The notes: generated by a model not told the origin, from the letters alone. DNA of 64,000 nt from Sulfurospirillum sp. UBA2217 (GCA_002328495.1 DCUJ01000002.1:111840-175839); one strand, 5' to 3'. Numbered from the stretch's first letter, positions 43,881-53,156 are shown. A program made the numbers and translations.

Positions 43881-45302
43881 TTATTGGCATATTACCACAG
43901 ATTTAATTTGGGTGTAATCATCAAGCAACGCATAATAAGGTCCCTCTTTACCAATACCACTTTGTTTGACACCACCATACGGTTGCATATCAAAACGAAG
44001 CGTTGGAATATCGTTGACCACAATGCCACCTGCTTCAAAGTGTTCTATAGCATCACTTACCATGGCTAAATCATTGGAAAACAAAGAGTGCTGTAAGCCA
44101 TATGATGAAGCATTTATTTTATGTTTTGCTTCTTCATAATGACTAACTTTAATCAAGGACACAATGGGTGCGAAGACCTCTTCACACACTATATTCATCT
44201 CTTCTCTCACATCACCCATAATCGTTGGTTCAAACATTAAATCCTTACATGTAAAGCCACACAAGCATTGTGCCCCTTCATTCAAGGCACTTTGAATCCA
44301 CCGTTTTGCCTTATCAACCGCACTCTGGTTAACCATAGGACCTATAAACGTTTTATCATCATAAGGTGAGCCTACATGTAACACTTTGGTTTCCTCTACC
44401 AATGCTTTTGAAAAGGCTTCGTAAACAGCTGTATGAACATAAATGCGTTGCAAAGAAATGCACACTTGCCCTGAATTAATAAACGCTCCAAAAGCACACC
44501 GCTTCGCAGCCAAAGCCACGTTGGCAGAAGCATCGATATACGTTGCTGCATTGCCACCTAACTCTAAGGCTATTTTTTTAATGCCTGCTTTTTGCATAAT
44601 CTCTTTTCCAACACTTACACTCCCTGTAAAACTAATGACACGTGGAATATCACTTTGCACCAAAGCATCATTGACGCCAACCCCACTGTAAATAAGACTC
44701 AGCGCATCTTTGCTTGCATAGGGACTTTCGATAAAAAGCTTAACCAATTTAAACGCACTCAAGGGTGCTTGTGACGTTGGCTTTAAAATAACAGCATTCC
44801 CAGCAACAAGGGCTGGAGCAATTTTATGAACCACAAGATTGAGGGGAAAATTAAACGGCGTGATGGCGAGCACTACACCTACCGCTTCACGTTTATAAAA
44901 CGAAAGTGTCTTTTTTCCACTGGGCATGGCTGTGGTATCAAAGGTTTCGCCATTGATATGCATCATTGCACTGGCTGAGAGCTTTATCGTCTCGATTGCG
45001 CGATCCACTTCTATGCGTGAAAAACGCACAGGTTTTCCAACCTCGTCGGTAATGGTTTTTGCCATCGCTTCTTTGATGTTTTCCAGTTTAGCTGCCACAT
45101 CCATTAACCAATTAATTCGCTGATGCAAAGGGGCACTTTTGGCTGCTTTTGAAGCATTATGCGCAATATTTAGCATTGATTTTGCATCGGCTTGCGTACA
45201 CACACTGGCATAGGAAACCACGCTTTGATCATAGGGACTTAACACCGCTTTAATGGGTGCTTTTTCATTACATGTAGAGCCAAAATAGCAATACGCACGC
45301 AT
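43881..45302 (-). CDS. Aldehyde dehydrogenase family protein
   Basis: An NAD(P)-dependent aldehyde dehydrogenase of 473 residues. Seen: the cofactor motif ITPFNFPLNLVVHKIAPALVAGN with K174 nearby in LKPTSQAP, FTGSVSVGKEI, the general base E247 in LELGGN, and catalytic C281 in NSGQVCISLQR. It resembles lactaldehyde or phosphonoacetaldehyde dehydrogenases more than succinate-semialdehyde enzymes, but the substrate is not certain. The ATG at 45302 has AAGGAG ahead; a start 26 codons upstream is less likely. Three palindrome copies lie inside, all read as TC or LHV. Confidence 0.86.
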   Translation of the reverse strand: MRAYCYFGSTCNEKAPIKAVLSPYDQSVVSYASVCTQADAKSMLNIAHNASKAAKSAPLHQRINWLMDVAAKLENIKEAMAKTITDEVGKPVRFSRIEVDRAIETIKLSASAMMHINGETFDTTAMPSGKKTLSFYKREAVGVVLAITPFNFPLNLVVHKIAPALVAGNAVILKPTSQAPLSAFKLVKLFIESPYASKDALSLIYSGVGVNDALVQSDIPRVISFTGSVSVGKEIMQKAGIKKIALELGGNAATYIDASANVALAAKRCAFGAFINSGQVCISLQRIYVHTAVYEAFSKALVEETKVLHVGSPYDDKTFIGPMVNQSAVDKAKRWIQSALNEGAQCLCGFTCKDLMFEPTIMGDVREEMNIVCEEVFAPIVSLIKVSHYEEAKHKINASSYGLQHSLFSNDLAMVSDAIEHFEAGGIVVNDIPTLRFDMQPYGGVKQSGIGKEGPYYALLDDYTQIKSVVICQ

Positions 45303-45329
45303 GATAAACTCCTTGCTTTCGTCACCCAA

Positions 45330-45335
45330 ATTATA
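45330..45335 (-). promoter_or_regulatory. Likely -10 box for the aldehyde dehydrogenase gene
   Basis: The minus strand reads TATAAT about 27 bases before the ATG at 45302, in the spacer shared with divergent ilvE. Confidence 0.5.
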
Positions 45336-45406
45336 GCCTAAAACAATCTTTAATAAAAATTTGGATATCATCAACTCCATTTATAACACATCGAAGGTGA
45401 AACACA

Positions 45407-46321
45407 ATGGATAAAGCACAGTATATTTGGATGGATGGTACTCTCATCCCATGGGATGAGGCTAAAATACACATTTTAACCCACACATTGCATTATGGTA
45501 ATGGCGTTTTTGAAGGAACACGTGCCTATATGACAGACAATGGCTTGGCGATTTTTAAGCTTCGAGAACACACCAAACGTCTCTTAAACTCTGCCAAAAT
45601 CACCCGTATCAATCCAAACTTTGGACTTGAAGCCTTGGAAGCTGCGCACATTGAACTGTTACGTGCGAATGATTTTAAATCCAATGTCTATATCCGCCCG
45701 CTTATCTATTTAGGATACGGCATCATGGGTCTTAACCATGTCAAAGCGCCTGTTAACACAGCGATTGCGGCATGGCAATGGGGAAGTTACTTAGGCGATG
45801 AAGGCTTGGAAAAAGGCATTCGCGTTAAAATTTCTTCATTTACCAGAAACCCTGTCACATCAACCATGGGCAAAGCCAAAGCAGCGGCTAACTATTTGAA
45901 CTCACAATTAGCAAAATACGAAGCCATTGAAGCAGGCTACGAAGAGGCTCTTTTACTCGATGCGGAAGGTTTTATCGCTGAGGGCAGTGGAGAGTGTTTC
46001 TTTATCGTTCGTGATGGTGTTCTGATTTCTCCTCCCAACGACACGTCACTTGAGAGCATCACACAAGGTATGGTTTTAGAATTAGCACGTGAAGCAGGTA
46101 TTCCTATCGAGCGTCGTCGCATCACACGTGATGAAGTGTATATTGCCGATGAAGCTTTCTTTACAGGAACCGCGGCGGAAGTAACACCGATTCGTGATGT
46201 AGACAATTATGTCATTGGCAATGGAAGTAGAGGTGCAATGACTGAACAGCTTCAAAAAGCTTATTTTGATGTGGTCTATGGACGCAACCCAAAATACAAA
46301 CACTTTTTAACGTATATTTAA
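45407..46321 (+). CDS. ilvE: Branched-chain amino acid aminotransferase
   Basis: A fold-type IV PLP enzyme that makes Val, Leu and Ile from their keto acids. The 304-residue protein begins AQYIWMDGTLIPWDEAKIHIL, contains THTLHYGNGVFEGTRAY, the PLP-lysine segment TSTMGKAKAAANYLNS, and SGECFFIVRDG. The length is normal. It is followed by a 118-base gap with a small hairpin before the SPFH gene. Confidence 0.96.
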   Translation: MDKAQYIWMDGTLIPWDEAKIHILTHTLHYGNGVFEGTRAYMTDNGLAIFKLREHTKRLLNSAKITRINPNFGLEALEAAHIELLRANDFKSNVYIRPLIYLGYGIMGLNHVKAPVNTAIAAWQWGSYLGDEGLEKGIRVKISSFTRNPVTSTMGKAKAAANYLNSQLAKYEAIEAGYEEALLLDAEGFIAEGSGECFFIVRDGVLISPPNDTSLESITQGMVLELAREAGIPIERRRITRDEVYIADEAFFTGTAAEVTPIRDVDNYVIGNGSRGAMTEQLQKAYFDVVYGRNPKYKHFLTYI

Positions 46322-46326
46322 ATTTC

Positions 46327-46342
46327 TGCCTCGAAAGAGGCA
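46327..46342 (+). terminator. Small hairpin after ilvE
   Basis: TGCCTC and GAGGCA form a six-base stem around a GAAA tetraloop, six bases past the ilvE stop. No T run follows, so it may be a weak terminator or an RNA-stabilising hairpin. Confidence 0.4.
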
Positions 46343-46439
46343 AGCTTTAGTGCCTTAGCGGTTAGCGTAGGCTTTTCACAGAAACTTCGTTTTGAGGTTT
46401 GCTTAAAAGTTGTATTAATAAAATAAAAAAGGAAATTTT

Positions 46440-47522
46440 ATGCCAGCAGATTTGAACGATTATTTTAAGAAAAAGAATGGTGGAAGTGGCGGTGGTGACA
46501 ATAACAACCGTACACCTCTTAATATGGAACCGCCTGAGTTTTTGAAAAACTTAGGTAAAAAAGCAGGGATTCTGTACGTTCTTATAGGACTTATCATCAT
46601 TTTTGTACTTGCCAAGCCTTTTGTGATTATTAACTCAGGTGAGATGGGTATTAAAGCCACGACAGGTAAGTTTGAGCCTATTCCTATGGACCCTGGTTTT
46701 CACCTCTTTTTACCGTTTATTCAGCAAGTGTTTATTGTGGATACTAAAGTTCGTATTATGAACTACTCTTCTAGTGAAGATTTAGGGGAAGTGACACAAA
46801 GAGGCTCAGGGATTAAACGAAATGCAGCCATTTCTGTTTTAGATGCTAGAGGGTTACCTGTTTCCATTGATTTAACCGTTCAATACAAACTAGAACCCTC
46901 TACCGCACCACAAACCATCGCAACATGGGGTATGGCATGGGAAGACAAAATCATCAATCCTGTCGTACGCGATGTGACGCGAAGTGTTGTTGGTAAATTT
47001 AATGCCGAAGAACTACCACAAAAACGTAATGAAATTGCGGTTAATATTGAAGATGGTATCCGAAAAGCTATCGATGCACAACCGGGTCAGCCTGTTGAAC
47101 TTTTAACCGTTCAGTTACGTGAAATTTTACTTCCTGCAAAAATTAAAGAGCAAATTGAGCGTGTTCAAGTTGCCAAACAAGAAGTAGAACGAACACGATA
47201 CGAGGTTGAACGTACTAACCAAGAAGCCCTCAAGCGTGCAGCAGAAGCGGAAGGTCAAGCAAAAGCTAGAGAAATTAACGCTCAAGGTCAAGCCAATGCC
47301 GTTAAAATAGAAGCTGAAGCTGAAGCGTATGCCAATAAAAAGATATCTGAAAGTATTTCGACACCCCTTCTCAACCTTCGCCAAATCGAAGTTCAAGGTA
47401 AGTTTAATGAAGCTCTTCGTGAAAACAAAGATGCTAAAATCTTTTTAACACCTGGAGGTTCGACACCTAATATTTGGGTCGATACTAAAGATACTCAAAA
47501 AGCGGTTAGCGTTTCCAAATGA
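46440..47522 (+). CDS. SPFH/band-7 (prohibitin/HflK-like) membrane protein
   Basis: A 360-residue protein with a Gly/Asn-rich N-terminus, one membrane helix near residues 43-62 (GILYVLIGLIIIFVLAKPFV), a band-7 domain (SGEMGIKATTGKFEPIPMDPGFHLFLPF) and a long coiled coil of KxEVERTRYEVERTNQEA type near 240-310. Such proteins form large membrane cages and often regulate FtsH. No FtsH or NfeD gene is adjacent. Its stop overlaps the hisIE start by four bases, so the two are co-translated though unrelated in function. Confidence 0.9.
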   Translation: MPADLNDYFKKKNGGSGGGDNNNRTPLNMEPPEFLKNLGKKAGILYVLIGLIIIFVLAKPFVIINSGEMGIKATTGKFEPIPMDPGFHLFLPFIQQVFIVDTKVRIMNYSSSEDLGEVTQRGSGIKRNAAISVLDARGLPVSIDLTVQYKLEPSTAPQTIATWGMAWEDKIINPVVRDVTRSVVGKFNAEELPQKRNEIAVNIEDGIRKAIDAQPGQPVELLTVQLREILLPAKIKEQIERVQVAKQEVERTRYEVERTNQEALKRAAEAEGQAKAREINAQGQANAVKIEAEAEAYANKKISESISTPLLNLRQIEVQGKFNEALRENKDAKIFLTPGGSTPNIWVDTKDTQKAVSVSK

Positions 47523-48196
47523 CCCAACGTTTAAGTACGATCGACTGGAATAAATCACCTCTTTTGCCCGTTGTCGTCCAAGACGTAAACAGCAAAGAGG
47601 TCTTGATGATGGCATACATGAATGAAGAAGCGTTACATGTAACGCTTCAAACCAGCATAGCTCACTACTTTTCTAGAAGCCGTCAGAAGCTTTGGAAAAA
47701 GGGGGAGAGTAGTGGCCACACCCAGCATGTCAAAGAAGTTTATTTAGATTGCGATAACGACACCCTTTTGCTCAAAGTTGAACAAATCGGTGTCGCGTGC
47801 CACACAGGTCGCGTTTCATGTTTTTTTAATCGCGTCGATACTGAACAAGAAGCACCAAAGCCGCTAAAAACAATCGAATACGATATTTATGATACAATCT
47901 ACCACATTGTGCAAGAGCGAAAACATGCTGACCCTAAAAGCTCTTATGTGGCTTCTTTGCTCCATAAAGGTGATAATGCCGTTTTAAAAAAAGTGGTTGA
48001 AGAGGCGGGTGAATTTAGTTTTGCCTGTAAAGATAACACTGAATATGAAATTGTCTATGAGGCAGCGGATCTTATCTTTCATACGCTTATTGCATTAGGT
48101 GCTAAAAATATTCATCCTGAACGTATTGCCAGTGAACTGAAACGTCGATTAGGGCGTAGCGGTATTGAGGAGAAAAACAGTCGCAATGATGGCTGA
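47519..48196 (+). CDS. hisIE: Bifunctional phosphoribosyl-AMP cyclohydrolase / phosphoribosyl-ATP pyrophosphatase
   Basis: Steps two and three of histidine synthesis. The 225-residue protein has an N-terminal HisI domain with DCDNDTLLLKVEQ and CHTGRVSCFF (metal site), and a C-terminal HisE domain with KKVVEEAGEFSFACKD and YEAADLIFHTLI. The length is normal for the fused form. hisC lies 35 kb away, so the his genes are dispersed. A TTACATGTAA at 47633 reads as LHV. Confidence 0.96.
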   Translation: MTQRLSTIDWNKSPLLPVVVQDVNSKEVLMMAYMNEEALHVTLQTSIAHYFSRSRQKLWKKGESSGHTQHVKEVYLDCDNDTLLLKVEQIGVACHTGRVSCFFNRVDTEQEAPKPLKTIEYDIYDTIYHIVQERKHADPKSSYVASLLHKGDNAVLKKVVEEAGEFSFACKDNTEYEIVYEAADLIFHTLIALGAKNIHPERIASELKRRLGRSGIEEKNSRNDG

Positions 48197-48725
48197 ATCC
48201 TTTAAAATCTCTTTTATAACCTATCTAAACCATTTAGGTCTTTATGACTATTTAGGATTGTTCTGGTATGGTTTCACCTTTCTTGTCTTAATTGTTTTGG
48301 CTATTTTTATTGCAAAGCGCTCTTCCGTGTTCGCTCTTTTGGTAATTATACTGGCTCTTCTTTTTTGCATCATTGCTCCTTTCGTTCTAAAATATAAACT
48401 CAATACATATCTAAGACCTACCATTGTTGAAGTACAGCTCATCAAAAAACTCTCATTTTCTGATACTTTAATCATCGAAGCCATCATTCGCAATGCTTCT
48501 GAAAAATCTTTTTCTCGTTGCTTAATTCAATCTTTTATTTATAAGAAAAATCAAGAAACTGGGTTGAAATCAACCCTTTTACGACTAAAACCTTTCGCAA
48601 ATCAGTCGATACTAAGTGAGAGCATTATTGCCCCTGGTGCAGATTTCGAATTTAAAACTACTCTTGAAGGGTTTGCTTATGATGGGGAGGTCGATGCTGA
48701 TATCAAAGCGGAGTGTTACGAATGA
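48186..48725 (+). CDS. DUF2393-family membrane protein (first copy)
   Basis: A 179-residue protein with two membrane helices (LFWYGFTFLVLIVLAIFIA; VFALLVIILALLFCIIAPFVL) followed by a soluble beta-rich domain of ~110 residues, as in DUF2393 proteins of Campylobacterota. The C-terminal domain (VEVQLIKKLSFSDTLIIEAIIRNASEK) resembles FxLYD/LEA-like extracellular domains. It overlaps the hisIE end and the next copy. No function is known to me. Confidence 0.72.
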   Translation: MMAESFKISFITYLNHLGLYDYLGLFWYGFTFLVLIVLAIFIAKRSSVFALLVIILALLFCIIAPFVLKYKLNTYLRPTIVEVQLIKKLSFSDTLIIEAIIRNASEKSFSRCLIQSFIYKKNQETGLKSTLLRLKPFANQSILSESIIAPGADFEFKTTLEGFAYDGEVDADIKAECYE

Positions 48726-49261
48726 CCTACTTTACTATCTTACATTGGTTTGTACTTGCTATTATTTCACTTTTTTTTATTTTAATTACGCTTCTTGTCA
48801 TGCGAAATCAACAGGAAAAATCCCCTTTTTCAACCGTAATAGTTATATTCCTACTCATGGTAATGATTTTTGTGATTTCAATTTTTGGCTTAGATGAATA
48901 TACCAAAGTGGCTCGTCTTGAGGATGTTTCCCATCAAAAAGTTCTCATGAATGAATCGCTCGTACTTTCTGGAAGAATTCGTAACGTTGGTGGCTTTACC
49001 ATAGGAAAATGTAAACTAGAAGTAGAAATTTTTAGTGATAGGGTTGGCGAAGCTGGCAACACAGCGCTTTTTACTCCAAAATCCATCTTTGGAGACTTCT
49101 TTACGAACAAGAAGGCAGATGAAGAGAGTGCGCCTGTGTCAAAGACCTTCATTATCGCAGAAAACCTCCAAAAAGGAGAATTACGAAATTTTTCAGTCTC
49201 AATGCGTTATCCAACAGCACTCAAGAAGCCTAGCATCCGTCATGAATTAACGTGTCATTAG
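48722..49261 (+). CDS. DUF2393-family membrane protein (second copy)
   Basis: A 179-residue protein with the same plan as its upstream neighbour: two membrane helices (LHWFVLAIISLFFILITLLVM; VIVIFLLMVMIFVISIFGL) and a beta-rich domain beginning ARLEDVSHQKVLMNESLVLSGRIRNVGG. The ATG overlaps the previous stop (ATGA). The two look like a diverged tandem duplication that may form a heteromeric membrane complex. Function unknown. Confidence 0.72.
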   Translation: MTYFTILHWFVLAIISLFFILITLLVMRNQQEKSPFSTVIVIFLLMVMIFVISIFGLDEYTKVARLEDVSHQKVLMNESLVLSGRIRNVGGFTIGKCKLEVEIFSDRVGEAGNTALFTPKSIFGDFFTNKKADEESAPVSKTFIIAENLQKGELRNFSVSMRYPTALKKPSIRHELTCH

Positions 49262-49264
49262 TCG

Positions 49265-50602
49265 CTATTTAATAAAATAATTTCCATCAAAACTTACAAG
49301 AGAGTAGTTCATATCATTGCCAATACTCTCTTTAAGTGCTTCTATACTTAAAAATGCCAACGAATCCGCCCCTACATATTCTCTCACTTCTTCCACATTC
49401 TTATTAGCACTGATAAGTTCTTTGTAGCTTGGAGTATCAATTCCATACAAACAAGGATGCTCAATCGTAGGTGAAGCAATACGCATATGTACTTCAGATG
49501 CACCTGCGCGCTTGAGAAGTTTGACAATCTGCTTTGAAGTAGTTCCTCTCACAATACTATCATCAATCACCACAATGCGTTTACCATTTAAAATTTTATG
49601 AATAGGAGAGAGTTTAAGTTTAACTTTTAAATCACGTACAGCTTGAGTGGGTTCAATAAACGTTCTTCCCACATAATGGTTTCGCACAATTGCCATCTCA
49701 AAAGGAATGCCACTTTGCTGCGCATATCCTAATGCTGCACTCACACCGCTATCAGGCACTGGAATGACAAAATCTGCCTCTACTGGAGAAAGTTCTGCTA
49801 GCTTCATCCCCATGCGTTTACGTGCCGCATAAACATTTTTTCCTTCAATCACACTATCAGGACGTGCAAAATAAATAAATTCAAACGCACAGACATGTGG
49901 ATCTGGAGCAAAAAGTTGAACACTCTCAAACGTCTCTTTGCCATGTTCAAATATAACCATTTCTCCAGGTCTTACATCTCGCACAAACTCTGCATCAACT
50001 AAATCAAGGGCGCATGTTTCACTCGCAACAATATATCCACCCTCTTTAAATCGACCAATAGATAAAGGACGTACCCCATATGGATCACGAATAGCAAACA
50101 TCTTACTGCGGCTTTGAATCAAGAGACAATATGCCCCTTTGATGACATTCAACGCTTCAACAATACGGTCTTGAAGTTTACTTTTTTGAGAACGCGCAAT
50201 CAGATGAATGATATTTTCCGTATCCATAGAGGACTGAAAAATAGCCCCTTGCTCTATCAATTTACTTCTAACTTCGTTTTTATTAATCAAGTTACCATTG
50301 TGCGCAATGGAAATATCACCTAATTTATAACTAGCTGCTACGGGTTGTGCATCACGTACCGAATCACTGCCTGCTGTCGAGTAACGATTGTGACCTATCG
50401 CCATATTCCCGTGCAAAAAAGCAAGATTTTGCTCGTTGAAAACTTCAGTGACTAAGCCATTGTCTTTAAACGTTCTAATCTTTTTTCCATCACTCGCACT
50501 AATTCCTGTTGCTTCTTGCCCTCGATGCTGCATTGCAAACAGTGCATAATACGCTATCTTAGAAGCATGCTTAACATCAAATATCCCAACAATTGCACAC
50601 AT
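49265..50602 (-). CDS. purF: Amidophosphoribosyltransferase
   Basis: The first committed step of purine synthesis. The 445-residue protein has the Ntn nucleophile C2 directly after Met (MCAIVGIFD), so no propeptide needs removing. It has the glutaminase motif AIGHNRYSTAG and the PRPP site VIDDSIVRGTTSKQIV. CVPDSG-like sequence (VIPVPDSGVSAALGYA) completes the phosphoribosyl domain. It converges on the DUF2393 gene with a three-base gap and follows dapB by 14 bases. Confidence 0.97.
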   Translation of the reverse strand: MCAIVGIFDVKHASKIAYYALFAMQHRGQEATGISASDGKKIRTFKDNGLVTEVFNEQNLAFLHGNMAIGHNRYSTAGSDSVRDAQPVAASYKLGDISIAHNGNLINKNEVRSKLIEQGAIFQSSMDTENIIHLIARSQKSKLQDRIVEALNVIKGAYCLLIQSRSKMFAIRDPYGVRPLSIGRFKEGGYIVASETCALDLVDAEFVRDVRPGEMVIFEHGKETFESVQLFAPDPHVCAFEFIYFARPDSVIEGKNVYAARKRMGMKLAELSPVEADFVIPVPDSGVSAALGYAQQSGIPFEMAIVRNHYVGRTFIEPTQAVRDLKVKLKLSPIHKILNGKRIVVIDDSIVRGTTSKQIVKLLKRAGASEVHMRIASPTIEHPCLYGIDTPSYKELISANKNVEEVREYVGADSLAFLSIEALKESIGNDMNYSLVSFDGNYFIK

Positions 50603-50616
50603 ACCACTTCCTCTTT

Positions 50617-51384
50617 TTATAATCCCAAACAGTCGCTAATCGTATAGAGACCATTGGGTTGTTTAGTAATCCACTTCGCCGCTTTAATAGCACCTTTTGC
50701 AAAAGTATCACGACTGGTCGCGGTATGATTCATTTCGATAAACTCACCATCATTATAAAATCCTACCGTATGGCGTCCTACGATATCGCCACCACGCAAT
50801 GCCATAATCGCTATCTCGTCTTTCGTGCGCTCGCCAATCAGTCCATTACGTCCACTCACACGTACATCATCCAAGCTAAGACCTCGTCCTCGTGCTGCGT
50901 GTTCACCAAGTGTCAAAGCCGTACCACTCGGAGCGTCTTTTTTATATCGATGGTGCTGTTCAACGATTTCAATGTCAAAGTCGCTCAAACTCTTCGATGC
51001 AAGCTCTACTAAACGATTCAAAACGGCTACGCCTAAAGACATATTGGTTGAATATAAAATAGGCATCAATGTTGCCGCTTCTTTTAAAAGATTTTGCTGA
51101 TGCTCATCCAAGCCTGTTGTTCCAATAACCAACGGTTTTGGATGAAGTAGAGCATTTTCAAGGAGTGCCTGTGTCCCCATAGCAATCGTAAAATCAATCA
51201 CCACATCACTTTGGAGAAGTAGTTGAATAACGCTCTGTGTAATCAAAGCATCTCTAGGCGGTGTAAATCCGAAATCATCAATCGCATGGAGGACTGCGGG
51301 TGTAGCATCCAGATCTTTATTTAAATTTTCAATTAACAACCGTCCTACACGTCCTGTTGATCCATGAATCCCTACTTTAGTCAT
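50617..51384 (-). CDS. dapB: 4-hydroxy-tetrahydrodipicolinate reductase
   Basis: It reduces HTPA in the diaminopimelate/lysine pathway. The 255-residue protein has the Rossmann motif GIHGSTGRVGRLL, the FTIAMGTQALLENAL region, VIGTTGLDEHQ, and the substrate-binding EQHHRYKKDAPSGTAL. It shares a pathway with lysA at 14 kb. It lies 11 bases downstream of trxB, in a trxB-dapB-purF run. Confidence 0.96.
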   Translation of the reverse strand: MTKVGIHGSTGRVGRLLIENLNKDLDATPAVLHAIDDFGFTPPRDALITQSVIQLLLQSDVVIDFTIAMGTQALLENALLHPKPLVIGTTGLDEHQQNLLKEAATLMPILYSTNMSLGVAVLNRLVELASKSLSDFDIEIVEQHHRYKKDAPSGTALTLGEHAARGRGLSLDDVRVSGRNGLIGERTKDEIAIMALRGGDIVGRHTVGFYNDGEFIEMNHTATSRDTFAKGAIKAAKWITKQPNGLYTISDCLGL

Positions 51385-51394
51385 TTTCCGCTCC

Positions 51395-52327
51395 TCAGTG
51401 GTTCACATATTCAAGGGCTTGAATCCCTGCTGTAGCACCATCGCCTGCGGCACAAATAACCTGTTTAGAGGCTTTAACTCGAATATCACCTGCCGCAAAA
51501 AGTCCTTTAACGGATGTGTTCATACTTAAATCAACGAGTACATTTCCGTTATCATCCATATCGCACAAGAAGGTTCCATCTTCTTGTTTTAAAATGCTAT
51601 TATTGACATTCATACCCACAAAGACAAATACACCAGGAACAACAATATCACGCTCATTTCCCTTTTTATCAACCACAATAAGCCCATTTAAACCCATTTT
51701 ATCACCATAAGCTTTTTTTACATCAACATTCAAAACGAGTTCAATCTTAGGATTATTTTTCACTTTTTCAATGGTACTTGGGCTCGCTCTAAAAGTATCA
51801 CGACGGTGTACCAAATAGACTTTGGAGCAAATATGTGAGAGATAGAGTGCTTCTTCAAGTGCCGTATCACCACCACCCAAGGCTACCACTTCTTTATTTT
51901 TGTAGAAAAATCCATCACATGTTGCGCAGGTGCTCACACCACGTCCAAAAAATTCAGTTTCACCTTCAAAATTTGCGCGCTTAGGATTGGCTCCTGTACA
52001 TACAATCACGCTTTTGGCCGTTTCACTTCTTCCACCACTTAATGCAATATGAAACGTACCATCACTATTTTTTGAGATACGTGTTACCTCATCCATCGCA
52101 TGCTTTAAACCAAAACGCATGCACTGTTCTGGCCATGATGCCATAAAATCAAGACCACTTAAAATTTCAGGGCTTCCTGGATAATTTTCAATTTCACTGC
52201 TGCTCGTGATTTGACCACCAGGCATGCCTTTTTCAAACATAACCACATTTTTTAAACCACCTCGTGTGGCATACAACCCAGCACTTAAACCAGCAGGGCC
52301 ACCACCAATAATTGCACAATCTAACAT
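51395..52327 (-). CDS. trxB: Thioredoxin reductase
   Basis: An FAD- and NADPH-dependent reductase of thioredoxin, 310 residues. It shows the FAD motif AIIGGGPAGLSAGLYA, the redox motif CATCDG, the NADPH motif ALGGGDTALEEALYL and a C-terminal GLFAAGDIRVKASKQVICAAGDGA. I use the ATG at 52327 with AAGGA ahead rather than one nine codons upstream. It follows trxA by 100 bases with a hairpin between. Confidence 0.96.
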   Translation of the reverse strand: MLDCAIIGGGPAGLSAGLYATRGGLKNVVMFEKGMPGGQITSSSEIENYPGSPEILSGLDFMASWPEQCMRFGLKHAMDEVTRISKNSDGTFHIALSGGRSETAKSVIVCTGANPKRANFEGETEFFGRGVSTCATCDGFFYKNKEVVALGGGDTALEEALYLSHICSKVYLVHRRDTFRASPSTIEKVKNNPKIELVLNVDVKKAYGDKMGLNGLIVVDKKGNERDIVVPGVFVFVGMNVNNSILKQEDGTFLCDMDDNGNVLVDLSMNTSVKGLFAAGDIRVKASKQVICAAGDGATAGIQALEYVNH

Positions 52328-52391
52328 GATTTTTCCTTGTCTTTGTAAAAGCAACAGCTTACAAACAATTGCTAACGTTTTCGTAAGAAGA

Positions 52392-52420
52392 TGCTACACC
52401 AAGGCTTTCTTGATGTAGCA
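52392..52420 (-). other. Stem-loop between trxA and trxB
   Basis: TGCTACA pairs with TGTAGCA, then one mismatch and CAAG with CTTG close a five-base loop. It lies just after the trxA stop. No T run follows on the minus strand, so it looks more like an attenuating or mRNA-processing hairpin that could set the trxA:trxB ratio than a full terminator. Confidence 0.5.
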
Positions 52421-52427
52421 CAATGTA

Positions 52428-52745
52428 TTAAAGAAGTGAATTTATTTTATCAGCCAAACCTTGCTTTGATGAAGCACCAATCATTTGGTCAACCAGCTCA
52501 CCATTTTTAAAGAAAAGGATGGTTGGGATAGAGCGAATACCATACTTAATGGCAACATCTTGTTCTTCATCCGTATTAACTTTACAAATCTTTGCTTTTC
52601 CATCAAAATCACTTGCCAATTCGTCAATCACAGGAGCAATCATACGACATGGTCCACACCATGGCGCCCAAAAGTCTACCAAGGCAACACCCTCAGCAAC
52701 CGTACTATCAAAATTCGAAGCATTTAGTTCTAAATATTTTCCCAT
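52428..52745 (-). CDS. trxA: Thioredoxin
   Basis: A 105-residue cytosolic disulfide reductase with the active site FWAPWCGPCRMIAP and the cis-proline loop YGIRSIPTILFFKNGE. It supplies electrons to the two peroxiredoxins and to ribonucleotide or PAPS reductases. It stands first in trxA-trxB-dapB-purF with a likely -10 box at 52780-52785. Confidence 0.97.
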   Translation of the reverse strand: MGKYLELNASNFDSTVAEGVALVDFWAPWCGPCRMIAPVIDELASDFDGKAKICKVNTDEEQDVAIKYGIRSIPTILFFKNGELVDQMIGASSKQGLADKINSLL

Positions 52746-52779
52746 TTTTTTTCTCCATTATAGTTTTGAATTATGTATT

Positions 52780-52785
52780 ATTATA
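52780..52785 (-). promoter_or_regulatory. Likely -10 box for trxA
   Basis: The minus strand reads TATAAT about 35 bases before the trxA ATG, in the 84-base gap after yraN. Confidence 0.5.
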
Positions 52786-52829
52786 CTCCCTGTAACTTTA
52801 AACTTGGCATAGCATATGAGGTTATTGTT

Positions 52830-53156
52830 TTAACAACTAAGATTTTTTATTATCTCAATACCTTCTGGTCGCACGATAATTGCATCAATTTGATAGTCAT
52901 ACGTATTGGGGTATCTTAGAAAATAATACTGAATCGTTTTAGAAATTTTAGCCATTTTTGAAGGCGTTATTCGTTCGAGTGGGTCATAATGCTTAGAATA
53001 CTTTACCTCGCAAAAATGCAAAATATTTTCTTTTAATGCAATAATATCAATCTCCCCAAACTTGGAATGGAAGTTACATGTAAGAATATGAAAGCCTAAA
53101 GTTTGGAGATGTAAAGAGGCTCTTTTTTCAGCCTCTTTACCCTCGTTTTCTGACAT
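52830..53156 (-). CDS. YraN/UPF0102 endonuclease-like protein
   Basis: A 108-residue protein of the YraN family with the Holliday-junction-resolvase-like fold: GKEAEKRASLHLQTLGFHIL, FGEIDIIALKENILHFCEVKY (the D...EVK nuclease motif). Metal ligands E31 region, D and E-x-K appear intact. The true role is debated. It follows hom directly, with its ATG one base from the hom stop. Confidence 0.9.
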   Translation of the reverse strand: MSENEGKEAEKRASLHLQTLGFHILTCNFHSKFGEIDIIALKENILHFCEVKYSKHYDPLERITPSKMAKISKTIQYYFLRYPNTYDYQIDAIIVRPEGIEIIKNLSC

